A model generated the notes under the pieces. That model was not told where the DNA came from, searched no databases, and worked only from the letters and a program-made list of their open reading frames with translations. DNA of 64,000 bases from Notospermus geniculatus. Lineage: Eukaryota; Nemertea; Pilidiophora; Heteronemertea; Lineidae. The translations under genes were made by a program, and so were the position numbers. Location of the stretch: assembly GCA_002633025.1 (NCBI GenBank), contig NMRB01000572.1:252478-316477 (forward strand), read 5' to 3'. Shown piece by piece: positions 12,904 to 22,506 of this stretch (position 1 is the stretch's first letter; every line of letters starts with the position of its first letter).

Positions 12904-12948
12904 TTCCCACACCGGGAATCGAACCCGGGCCTCCTGGGTGAAAGCCAG
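12904..12948 (-). pseudogene. Half tRNA-Glu (TTC) pseudogene
   Basis: Only the 3' part remains: T arm, variable region and anticodon arm up to CTGGC. The D arm and 5' acceptor strand are missing. The sequence jumps from GCCAG directly to CGATGTA, which in sister units lies about 50 bp past the gene's 5' end. A single internal deletion explains this. Without the A box it should not be transcribed by Pol III from its own promoter. Confidence 0.9.
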
Positions 12949-13329
12949 CGATGTACATCAGGCTGAGGTGCAAAAGAGTTTTTCAAAGGGATTTTTTTGG
13001 GTTATATGCCTACATGAGGGTGCGAGGAAGGTTGGGTGGCGGTTAGGATTATATCATTCCTCGAATGGTTTATCGTCGGGGTCAGCTATATATATTTTTC
13101 TAAGTCCACGGAATGTCCCCCTGGGTCCGTGGGTTCGAATCCGGTAGGAAGCTATGTCTTTCACCTTAGAAACCCGTTACTATTTGAATGTACATGTACC
13201 TCTGGGTGATTGCAACAAGATTGTGCACTCTCTGACGTCACGTCGCAGTGCTTCGAAAAGGTAAAAATAACTCGAGCAATAAAAAAATAGGGAGAAAACC
13301 CAAACCCGCCCGAAAGAAAAAAAAGTAAG

Positions 13330-13401
13330 TTCCCACACCGGGAATCGAACCCGGGCCTCCTGGGTGAGAGCCAGAAATCCTAACCACTAGACCATATGGG
13401 A
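13330..13401 (-). tRNA. tRNA-Glu (CTC)
   Basis: Intact 72-nt gene with an eight-T terminator. Its upstream side reads ACGCTCGCTGTCCGTGCGATG, a flank subtype shared with the copy at 14802. Confidence 0.97.
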
Positions 13402-13628
13402 CTACACGCTCGCTGTCCGTGCGATGTAGAAGACGTCACAGTGCTTCGAATTTTAATTCAGAGACAAAAATCGACTTCCCAAGAGGGAAAAATGCTAAAA
13501 AAAAGTGCGAATCCACCCTTTCCCAAAATAATAAAATGTTGGTGTCTTTAAGAGACGAAGGCAAAAAAATAAAGCGAGCATTGAAAACAAAAAAGCAAAA
13601 AATATCAAATCCGAAAGAAAAAAGTTAG

Positions 13629-13700
13629 TTCCCACACCGGGAATCGAACCCGGGCCTCCTGGGTGAAAGCCAGAAATCCTAACCACTAGACCATATGGGA
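13629..13700 (-). tRNA. tRNA-Glu (TTC)
   Basis: Intact gene, six-T terminator, 299 bp from its CTC neighbour at 13330. The neighbouring block at 13735-13800 recurs beside the copy at 15094. Confidence 0.97.
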
Positions 13701-14068
13701 CTACACGGTCAAAGCGCCTGCGATGTAGAAGACTTTGGCTTGACTTAAAACCTGGTGGGTAAATGATAAACACATTCACCCAGGGGTACAAAAGGGTTTT
13801 AATGGAATTTGTAGGGGGTATATGCCTACAGGAGGGTTGGTGGATGGGGGGCTAGGGTTAGGATCAGGATTAGATCATTCCTCGAGGTTTATGGTCCGGG
13901 TCAGCCAAATATATTTTTCTAAGTCCACTGAATGTGCCTATTTCTGGGTGATTGCAACCAGATTGGTGACTCTGACGTCAGTCGCAGTGCTTCGAAAAGG
14001 TAAAAATAATTCGAGCACTAAAAAACAAATAGGAAGAAAACCCGAATCCGAAAGAAAAAAAATGTTAG

Positions 14069-14140
14069 TTCCCACACCGGGAATCGAACCCGGGCCTCCT
14101 GGGTGAGAGCCAGAAATCCTAACCACTAGACCATATGGGA
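14069..14140 (-). tRNA. tRNA-Glu (CTC)
   Basis: Intact gene, eight-T terminator. It lies in the longer (~440-460 bp) spacer class, which carries a GGGGTATATGCCTACAGGAG block and a GGTCAGCCA..ATATTTTTCT block. Confidence 0.97.
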
Positions 14141-14527
14141 CTACACGGCCAATAAGCCTGCGATGTAGAAGAGTTTGGCTACACTCACTGAGTACCTGCT
14201 GGGTAAATGACAAACGCAATCACCCAGCCGGAGGTACAAAAGGTTTCTCAAAGGGATTCTTAGGGGGTATATGCCTACAGGAGGTTACGAGGATTGGGTG
14301 GGGTTAGGATTAGGATTAGATCATTCCTGGAATCGTTTGTGGTCGGGCGGGGTCAGCCATTCATATTTTTCTGAGTCCACCGAATGTACCTCTGGGTGAT
14401 TGCAACCAGATTGTGCACTCTCTGACGTCACGTCGCAGTGCTTCGAAAAGTTGAAAATAATTCGAGGAATAAAAAAAACAAATTAGAAGCAAACCCAAAT
14501 CCCAAAGAAGAAGAAAGAAAAAGTTAG

Positions 14528-14599
14528 TTCCCACACCGGGAATCGAACCCGGGCCTCCTGGGTGAAAGCCAGAAATCCTAACCACTAGACCATATGGGA
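14528..14599 (-). tRNA. tRNA-Glu (TTC)
   Basis: Intact gene, five-T terminator followed by a second T run. It lies 274 bp from the CTC copy at 14802. Confidence 0.97.
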
Positions 14600-14801
14600 C
14601 TACCCGGTCGCTACGTCTGCGATGTTGAAGCGTTTGGCTGCACCCTGATTGGTGGACTCTGACGTCACAGTGCGTAAAATTTTAATTCAGAGACAAAAAT
14701 CAACTTCCCGAGAGAGAAAAATGCTTCGAAAAGGTAAAAATAATTCTTGCAATAAAAACAGATAGGAAGAAAACCCAAATCCGAAAGAAAAAAAACGCTA
14801 G

Positions 14802-14873
14802 TTCCCACACCGGGAATCGAACCCGGGCCTCCTGGGTGAGAGCCAGAAATCCTAACCACTAGACCATATGGGA
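14802..14873 (-). tRNA. tRNA-Glu (CTC)
   Basis: Intact gene, eight-T terminator. The downstream flank appears mosaic: it carries both the GACAAAAATC block of TTC-type units and the CTTCGAAAAGGTAAAAATAA block of CTC-type units, as expected after recombination between neighbours. Confidence 0.97.
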
Positions 14874-15093
14874 CTACACGCTCGCTGTCCGTGCGATGTA
14901 GAAGAGGTCACATTACTTCGAATTTTAATTCAGAGACAAAAATAGACTTCGCAAGAGAGAAAAATGCTAAAAACGTGCGAATCCACCCTTTCCCAAAATA
15001 ATAAAATGTCGGTCTTTCAGAGACGAAGACCAAAAATAAAGCGTGCATTGAAAACAAAAAAGGAAAAATATCAAATCCGCACGAAAAAGATAG

Positions 15094-15165
15094 TTCCCAC
15101 ACCGGGAATCGAACCCGGGCCTCCTGGGTGAGAGCCAGAAATCCTAACCACTAGACCATATGGGA
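15094..15165 (-). tRNA. tRNA-Glu (CTC)
   Basis: Intact gene, five-T terminator. It carries CTC although its flanks (15166-15260) match those of the TTC gene at 13629. Either the anticodon changed or gene conversion replaced the tRNA body. Confidence 0.97.
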
Positions 15166-15416
15166 CTACACGGTCAAAGCGCCTGCGATGTAGAAGACTT
15201 TGGCTAGACTTAAAACCTGGTGGGTAAATGATAAACACATTCACCCAGGGGTACAAAAGGGATTTAAATGGAATTTTTAGGGGGTATATGCCTACAGGAG
15301 GGTGCGAGGAGGGTTGGTGGATGGGGGGCTAGGGTTAGGATCAGGATTAGATCATTCCTCGAGGTTTATGGTCCGGGCGGGGTCAGCCATTCATATTTTT
15401 CTGAGTCCACCGAATG

Positions 15417-15684
15417 TAAAGTGCTTTTCAGAATGTCCAGTCATTTTTGCACTCATTTTACCTTGCAATGGAACATAACCTGACAAACCACAAATTGGCC
15501 AGTTCGTGTGCATGACTGCATGATTATCTTGAATCAGAGTATAGACCTGAAAAAGGTCCTATTAGAAGTCGGTCAGCCGTTTATTGGCATGCACACGTAA
15601 CGGGTCAATTTGTGGCTTGTGGTTGGGTTCAATTGCAAGGTCAAATCAGTGCAAAAATGACTGGCCATTCTGAAAAGCACTTTA
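15417..15684. mobile_element. 264-bp foldback element inserted at TA in the tRNA array
   Basis: Sister units read CGAATGTACCTCTGGG without interruption (for example near 14383). Here that site is split as CGAATG-TA...TA-CCTCTGGG by an element with long inverted arms starting AAGTGCTTTTCAGAATG. TA duplication and empty sites define the insertion exactly. It postdates the duplication of the array. Confidence 0.9.
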
Positions 15685-15815
15685 CCTCTGGGTGATTGCA
15701 ACCAGATTGTGCACTCTCTGACGTCACGTCGCAGTGCTTCGAAAAGGTGAAAATAATTTTGAGCGATAAAAACAAATCGGAAGAAAACCCAAATCCGAAA
15801 GAAAAAAAACGTTAG

Positions 15816-15887
15816 TTCCCACACCGGGAATCGAACCCGGGCCTCCTGGGTGAGAGCCAGAAATCCTAACCACTAGACCATATGGGA
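15816..15887 (-). tRNA. tRNA-Glu (CTC)
   Basis: Intact gene, eight-T terminator. It follows the 264-bp insertion, which accounts for the unusual 722-bp gap from the previous copy. Confidence 0.97.
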
Positions 15888-16106
15888 CAACACGAGAGCT
15901 GTGCGTGCGATGTAGAAGACGTCACAGTGCTTCAAATTTTAATTCAGAGACAAAAATTTACTTCCCAAGAGGAAAAGTGCTAAAAAACGTGCGAATCCAA
16001 CTTTTCCCAAAAAAAAATTAAATGGTGGTCTGTTTTAGGGACGAAGACAAAAAATAAAGGAGCATTGAAAACAAAAAAGAAAAAGTAACAAATCGAAAAA
16101 AGTTAG

Positions 16107-16178
16107 TTCCCACACCGGGAATCGAACCCGGGCCTCCTGGGTGAAAGCCAGAAATCCTAACCACTAGACCATATGGGA
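16107..16178 (-). tRNA. tRNA-Glu (TTC)
   Basis: Last gene of the contiguous array, 291 bp from the CTC copy at 15816. Six-T terminator. Array flank sequence ends near 16325 at TTTCCC. Confidence 0.97.
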
Positions 16179-16329
16179 CTACACGATCAATGTGCGTGCG
16201 ATGTAGAAGAGTTTGGCTGCACCCTGATTGGTGTACTCTGACGTCACAGTGCTTAGAATTCAGAGACAAAAATCGACTTCCTGACAGGGAAAAATGCTAA
16301 AAACTTGCGAATCCAACCTTTCCCGAACT

Positions 16330-17426
16330 CCAGCTGACTCAGTGTACGGAACCACAAGAGAAGCCAAGGAGACAGAACACGAGCACCAGGAAACGATTGA
16401 AGGTTGATGACAATAAGGTTACGGGGGTATCCATTCCGTTATCTTGTCATCGAACCATACCGTGACATCATATTCTTCTCAGCGTTATATCGGATCATTA
16501 TCGACCACCGAGATCAGATTTCCCAACTTCCCGATATGTGGCGGTATCACGTAAAAGTCGCATTGTTACGAGTTCATAACGACATCTTAATATGATCTTG
16601 CCATTGTTAGCTAACTTGGTGTATCCGTTACCGGGAGGTCATACACGCCTGCCAATTTTTATACCACGAAGTTCCCATTATTCGACCATTCTTCTGTTAT
16701 TTTCAGGAAACCTTTTGCAATGACCTGTTTAAACCTCCGACTCCGCAGAAGGTTTTGCAAGATCGAGATCTTTTCTGGGAAATTTTGAATATTTAGACAG
16801 CCAAACGTCTATAAACAGCATGATAAAACATCCCCCCTCCCCGTCTTGCGTGTAAACAGGCCTACCCACCACCAACATCCAGTGAAACATCGTTTTACTC
16901 AGTTTTCTGGTTTTAAAGTTGGCTTTCGGCGATAACTCAGCCCCTGGTTGCTAACTTGGATGATTTCCGAATGCGAAGTAGGCCTAGGCCCGTTATATAA
17001 TATAGTGTTCTCGTCCTATTCATCAGTAAATAAAACCTGTTCTTGAGTTGCCTCAGTCAACTTATACACAGGCGATCAGGAAGTACAAAAATTAAGACTT
17101 CAAAAAACAATGCACTAATTAATAAGGTCAAGGCAAGTACTTCCTTATATGCCTCTCCCAACACGGGACAAACCAGCAATCAACATAATTAGGAAATCCA
17201 TAGTCCACTTTCCTGGTGCTCACAAGAAAGTAATTAAGAAAGTAATTAATTAGCCTTGTTCGACAAATGACCGCGCCTTATTGTTTTTTATCCTGTGTTG
17301 TTCAACGCTGCTGACAATGGACAATATGGTAATAAAGGAAATAGTCCCTTTTTGGCCATCGTTGAGAGCAGCATGTGCGGACAAGGGGACAGTAATTTTA
17401 AGGGGGTGAACGCGCAGTGGCAAAAA
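16330..17426. other. No gene seen
   Basis: Unique-looking non-coding sequence between the tRNA array and the minisatellite. No coding exon recognised. TAGGCCTA at 16979. Confidence 0.4.
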
Positions 17427-17675
17427 ATCATAACCAGGCCCGATATCTGTCGTTAATAGCTTTGATAAGGTTCTAGGCCCGACATCTGTCGTTAGCTTTG
17501 ATAACTAGGCCCGAAATCTATCGTTAGCTACTAGTATTTTCACCAGGCCCGAAATCTATCGTTAGCTCTGATAAGCAGGCCCGACATCTGTCGTGGACTC
17601 TGATAACCAGGCCCGAAAGCCATCGCTGGCAATGATAACCAGGCCCGACATCTATCGTTAGCTCTGATAACCCGA
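17427..17675. repeat. Minisatellite, ~36-bp unit, about 7 copies
   Basis: Imperfect copies built on CCAGGCCCGACATCTRTCGT followed by TAGCTCTGATAA. Unit lengths vary because of small deletions. Non-coding. Confidence 0.75.
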
Positions 17676-19124
17676 TCCGATTGCTTGTAACTTCAAAACA
17701 GGAGCAATTTTAGTCTATGTTAAAAGCTTGAAAGGCACTGAAACATTGTGTTCTTTGGAAAGCTCTCAATGAGCACTTTTCCAGTGACTCCTTTTGACAG
17801 CGTTTTTGCATGATTGTAGAATTGCCATTGGCGGGTGAAACAGTTCACAAAGTAGGCCCACTACACTGTCAACGAAAACAAAACTGACGGAAAGAATGAC
17901 ACCACAGTCCTACCTGTAAGTTTTTCCTCAGAAGCGTAGGTATTTGGAGTAAAATATATCCGATATTCGATGGTGACTAGTAAGCAGAGTCGCCGAATCG
18001 GTGGGACCAATCCTCTCGGTAGCACTGTACGCTGGTACGGTCAGTGAGATCCTTAGTTTCGGCTGTCCTGACAACGAAGCCCACCGACAGAATCGATGTC
18101 AAGAATAAGAATTTCGACAAGAGATGATGCGACGAAAACAAGTGGTAATCACAACAAAATTCCAACAAGCTTTCTCAACGAACGATCCTATAACCTCCTC
18201 CTTTGAAATGAAGCAAATTTGCTCCAAACAAACTTCTCGGTTAGGATTCAAATCAAGAACTAACAGAACCAACACAAGCTGACTCGGAACGGAGCGTCCT
18301 GCCTAATTCCGCCGATTTTTTACTCCTTTTTAGATGACCGACGATGCCAGCTTGAAGCCAAGCTAATCTGGCTCATACCCCCTTCATTAAAGGACTAGGC
18401 CGACCCTCACATCCCAATCACCAAGCATTGTCCATCAAGGGGTATATTCTCTCAATGTTCAATACAGTATTAAGAACCTTCATCAGTTGAATATGTCTAA
18501 TCACAAATTATTTTCTATTCTTCTCCGCTGTTTTTCGCGCAACGTTTGCGGCCATTAGTGAAGTATTCATGTCTTCTGGCATTACCGCCTCATTAAGGGA
18601 CTGGTTTCTAGTTCTACGATTTGTCGCTGTGTGGCGTTAGGGACAGCGAGGTTTTCGAAACGTTGGCGAAAGTTTCGCATCTAAGGAGGTAAAGAGGGCT
18701 CTTCAGTCATCTCTGAGATGTCGAACTATATTAGAACCGACAGGTGTCAAAATAGTGTGCCCACACTAGGCGATATCGCAAGTTACCTGATTGCCATCGG
18801 CTGCAGACGTAATAATGATATACATTTGTAATAACCGAAGTCGTCCTCCAGAAATTGAGCAAATTTTCGACCCCAACCGGGGTCTTCTTCAAGCTGGCAC
18901 TTTCAAGTCGAGCTACCAGATGTATAATGAGCTGGATCCCAACATTACAAGTAATGCAGACGTACATGTAAGAGTAGGTGTGCGCTGGACAGTGATGCGA
19001 CGAATTTTCTCGCCAGCGATGATGACTAAAAAAACATGTACATACTACCCCACATTGTAACGTCGAGCGAACTGACTGGCAGAAAAATACGAGGGCGAAC
19101 AATCGATACGAGAAAAAAATGACG
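17676..19124. other. No gene seen
   Basis: No exon with coding character was recognised. A segment near 17755-17790 (GGAAAGCTCTCAATGAGCAC) is related to the arm of the hairpin at 63664-63737. Confidence 0.4.
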
Positions 19125-19196
19125 TTCCCACACCGGGAATCGAACCCGGGCCTCCTGGGTGAGAGCCAGAAATCCTAACCACTAGACCATATGGGA
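19125..19196 (-). tRNA. tRNA-Glu (CTC)
   Basis: Intact gene of the second flank type, seven-T terminator. Its downstream flank (GGGCGAACAATCG) is shared with the copy at 20032. Confidence 0.97.
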
Positions 19197-19671
19197 TTGC
19201 CTGCATGTTTTCGAAACCGACTTCTACTTACAATATTGACAGGTGTCACTGTCAATCCCCCCTCTGCCAGTTCGCCAGTGTACTAACCGCTCGGTGCGGT
19301 GATCATTCGGGAGGGGGCAACTTGTCCCAGCGGTGAGATGCGGTCTTTGTTCAGCGACTAAGAAATTCCAGAATGCTAGTTGGTATTGAATTAATTGATC
19401 TGGTACTTGATACCGCATTGGGGTGACAAAACTGAGGGAAAAGACAGATATACGGTTCCAGATTTCAACACCATTTCCTGATGTGTTGCTGAGATTAACA
19501 CAGGGCCGAAACTGGTGCCTCTCTAGGCATATCCTCCGAGAATACAGACCATGGTGCCAAACACGCACTTTCTGTGACTACAAAAAATACCACCGCCATA
19601 TTGTAACCTCGGAGCAAACTGACTGGGCAAAAAATACCAGGGCGAACAACCGGCACGAGAAAAAAATGACG

Positions 19672-19743
19672 TTCCCACACCGGGAATCGAACCCGGGCCT
19701 CCTGGGTGAGAGCCAGAAATCCTAACCACTAGACCATATGGGA
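19672..19743 (-). tRNA. tRNA-Glu (CTC)
   Basis: Intact gene, seven-T terminator. The 240 bp downstream of it on the minus strand (19430-19671) matches the same flank of the 9197 copy with moderate divergence, so these units are duplicates about 10 kb apart. Confidence 0.97.
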
Positions 19744-20031
19744 TTGCCTGCAGGTGATGCAATCCGACTTTTACTTACGTTTACGTACTTATTAAAATAG
19801 GTTTACCTTGTTGCTATAGGTTTAGTTTTTGTTGCCGAAGCTCATAGACAGGTCCATGCCAGGCAAAAACGGCCCTTTTTTCCAGTCAAGGTTTTCTCTA
19901 TTGATTTGTCTACTTTGGGGCATACTCTTTGAGATAAGCCTGTGGGCCACCCTGATTTTGCCTGAAATCCAATATGGCTGCCNTGGCAGAAAAATACGAG
20001 GGCGAACAATCGACACGAGAAAAAAATGACG

Positions 20032-20103
20032 TTCCCACACCGGGAATCGAACCCGGGCCTCCTGGGTGAGAGCCAGAAATCCTAACCACTAGACCATATG
20101 GGA
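20032..20103 (-). tRNA. tRNA-Glu (CTC)
   Basis: Intact gene, seven-T terminator. An ambiguous base (n) at 19983 lies 49 bp away, where the flank abruptly joins unrelated sequence. The spacing to the previous copy may therefore be an assembly join. Confidence 0.96.
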
Positions 20104-20496
20104 TTGCCTGCAGGTGCTACAAACCGACTTTTACTTTACGTCTACGTACTTAAAAAATAGGTTTACCTTGTTGCTATGGGTTTAGTTTTTGTTGCCGAAG
20201 CTCAGGTGATATGCTTCGCTGCTCAGGCTTTGTTGAGACAGATTTCGCTGAGTTTGCCTATTGAAAAGTCATGGTCTCCAGCTGTCGTTTGTAATGGAAA
20301 CACTGAGACATGGAGAACATTAGAAAACATTACACCGTCCCCAGGCCTGGGTGAGGTGATATTAATTCAGCACTGGGACACGACCAGATACCGAAATATG
20401 TATAACCATCCTGTCCCCTCTAACAAAACATGTACCGACGAAATCCAAAATCAGAACTTCCAGACAAAAAAAAGTACCAGGCGAGGAAAAAGTTAG

Positions 20497-20568
20497 TTCC
20501 CACACCGGGAATCGAACCCGGGCCTCCTGGGTGAGAGCCAGAAATCCTAACCACTAGACCATATGGGA
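20497..20568 (-). tRNA. tRNA-Glu (CTC)
   Basis: Intact gene, five-T terminator. The downstream side (GTTAG spacer) looks like the array type, while the upstream side keeps the GGATT/GGACTGCCTG pattern of the second type, so this unit is intermediate. Confidence 0.97.
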
Positions 20569-21766
20569 CTGCCTGAACGACACAGTGAGTCCGACATTTT
20601 ACTTAGCGTTTACACGCGCTTGGCAGAGGTGTCTATTGTCGCCGCGGGTGAGTGTTGTTGTCGGGCGCAGCTCAGATGGAATGCGGCACAGTTCAGGGCA
20701 AAGAACTACACGATCATCAGCGAAATAAACGAACAAATAAGGTTAGGGGTTGGGTTAGGCTTAGGTCCTTTTTTCTTCATTTCTTAGCAGTCAGTGGACA
20801 CCTTTTGAAAGTCAATTTTGAGGGTCAAGGTAGCGATCGTGTAAACGTTTTTATCCCGAGCCCGACATTCCACGTAACAATACAATGAAGCTATTAAAGA
20901 CGAGAAGTTTTTCTTCAAATTTCAGAATATCCTTTGTTTCAAAACATTATTTATCCAGGAGAACTGAACATGAGTCCTATTTAAAGATCTTCTGCCAACG
21001 CTCAGTGCACGAAGGTCGCCAGACTTACGTAAACAGAGAAAGGTGATGTAAGGTTTGGTCCAGTTTCGTTGACAGGAAGAACGTCAATACGGGTGCAGCT
21101 ACGCAATTTTCATAAGTTTTTGCGAACAAAGTTAACAGTTTTGTTCATTATGACTCTCCATAGAAAATAAACAAGATGGCGGAAGCCAATCGTCTGAGGT
21201 GAATTGAGTGCTTATGTATACGGAGTGATCAAGCTTGGGCGTTCCCCATTCACATAGACGGCATTATCCTCTTCCTCTTCCTTGACGATACGGCCAAGAG
21301 AGGGTACTGTCCGATGTTATCGGTAGATTTGTGCTCGGGGAGTGGGACAAGTAAGGTAACAGGACATTACTGTTTCTGACCACAACCACAACCACACCCC
21401 ACCCCATTATCTTCAACTTAGGATTTAGTCATTTTTTCCGGGTTCAGGAATGGGACAGGTAAGTGGGAGTTTAGAGTATACATGTACCAAATATGAAAAT
21501 ATATTTCGTTTCACAAGGAATGGCGAAGCTGTTACGTCTATGATTGATTCACCATGACGTAAAACTGCGAGATATCTAGAATCTCTTAAGAGGCTTGCGC
21601 CTCTCACTTCCTAGAGATAATTTACTCTGTTCCAAGATAATCTAAATTAGAAGGAGGAAAAACAAAGATTGCTATCTTAACGCCTTCTGTCATAACCACG
21701 CTTGCATGAAGTTGACGGAAGTCACCACTAGCAATTAGCCTCATTTTGGAGTCAGATCGCAGGATG
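20569..21766. other. No confident gene
   Basis: The only point of note is AAACAAGATGGCGGAAGCC at about 21171-21189, a YY1-like start-site motif that opens an eight-codon ORF ending in CTGAG/GTGAAT, a possible splice donor. No partner exon was found, so it is reported only as an observation. Confidence 0.3.
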
Positions 21767-21790
21767 TGACGTCATTGTGTTTGATATAAA
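21767..21790 (+). promoter_or_regulatory. Candidate core promoter: CRE plus TATA box
   Basis: A full palindromic cAMP-response element TGACGTCA (21767-21774) is followed by TATAAA (21785-21790) in the context GATATAAAACG. A start site about 30 bases downstream (~21815) would lie 560 bases before the lipocalin-antistasin ATG, so a long or spliced 5' leader is needed. A weaker ATAAATAG at 22271-22278 is an alternative TATA element about 100 bases before the ATG. Confidence 0.4.
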
Positions 21791-22374
21791 ACGAGGCAGC
21801 AAGAGGTTGATTTTTGTTACCAGCACGTGGTACCTCACCTCCTGTGTTGCTGCTTGTTTTAGAAAGGTACTGGAGGAATAATAACGCTCAGCGCCAGGTG
21901 CTTAGCCGGTATAACAAGCGATATAACGCGTACAACATTCGGGTAATTTGTAAGACAAGTTGTGCTAATTTTCAGCTCCCGGAAACATCATTGGATTTTA
22001 TCTTCGGGGTATAGCGTGTAACGAACAAAACCTAACTCGCTTCGGACTGGAAATTCTGGCCCGTCAGGGACACGCGGACAAGGAATTAGATTAGAATCGA
22101 AAAAAAAATCTGTATTTTTGGCATCAAGTTTTTTCAACATTGGAGGATTCACCGGCTTGGCGTTATTTCCAGTTCCGTCTGTGCTGAAGACAAGTGTAAG
22201 CAGGCACACTGTGTGCCATCCAGGAAAGACGTTTGTACTGTGACTTAGGCAGAGATAACTTGCGTAAGTCATAAATAGACACGGATATCTCAAGGATTAT
22301 GCACTTGTGATAAGAAATTTAAATTAAAACTTGGATTATTTTCCACGTAACGGACTACAACAAGACAATCCACA

Positions 22375-22506
22375 ATGCTCTACACGTTGGGAGTTGTTCT
22401 GGGGGTATTGGGAGTATGTTTTTCAGCCCCCTCCGTCAGGCTAAGGGCGAAACGATCAGGATGTCAGCTGGATGATACCCCAAGGATCGATGTGGATATT
22501 TCACAG
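22375..22506 (+). CDS. Lipocalin-antistasin exon 1 (residues 1-44)
   Basis: ATG, then a hydrophobic core (LGVVLGVLGVCF) ending at SA-P, a standard signal peptide of about 18 residues. RLRAKR-S follows, matching the furin R-x-K-R rule, so a short propeptide may be removed. The exon ends with GCQLDDTPRIDVDISQ, the Cys and acidic stretch that precedes the GxW motif in lipocalins. Donor CAG/GTTAGT, phase 0. Confidence 0.75.

Noticed and set aside
8910-20600. ORFs containing VPYGLVVRISGSHPGGPGSIPGVGT-like sequence at many places
   Set aside because: They are translations of the tRNA-Glu genes on the minus strand; the RNA genes explain the conservation.
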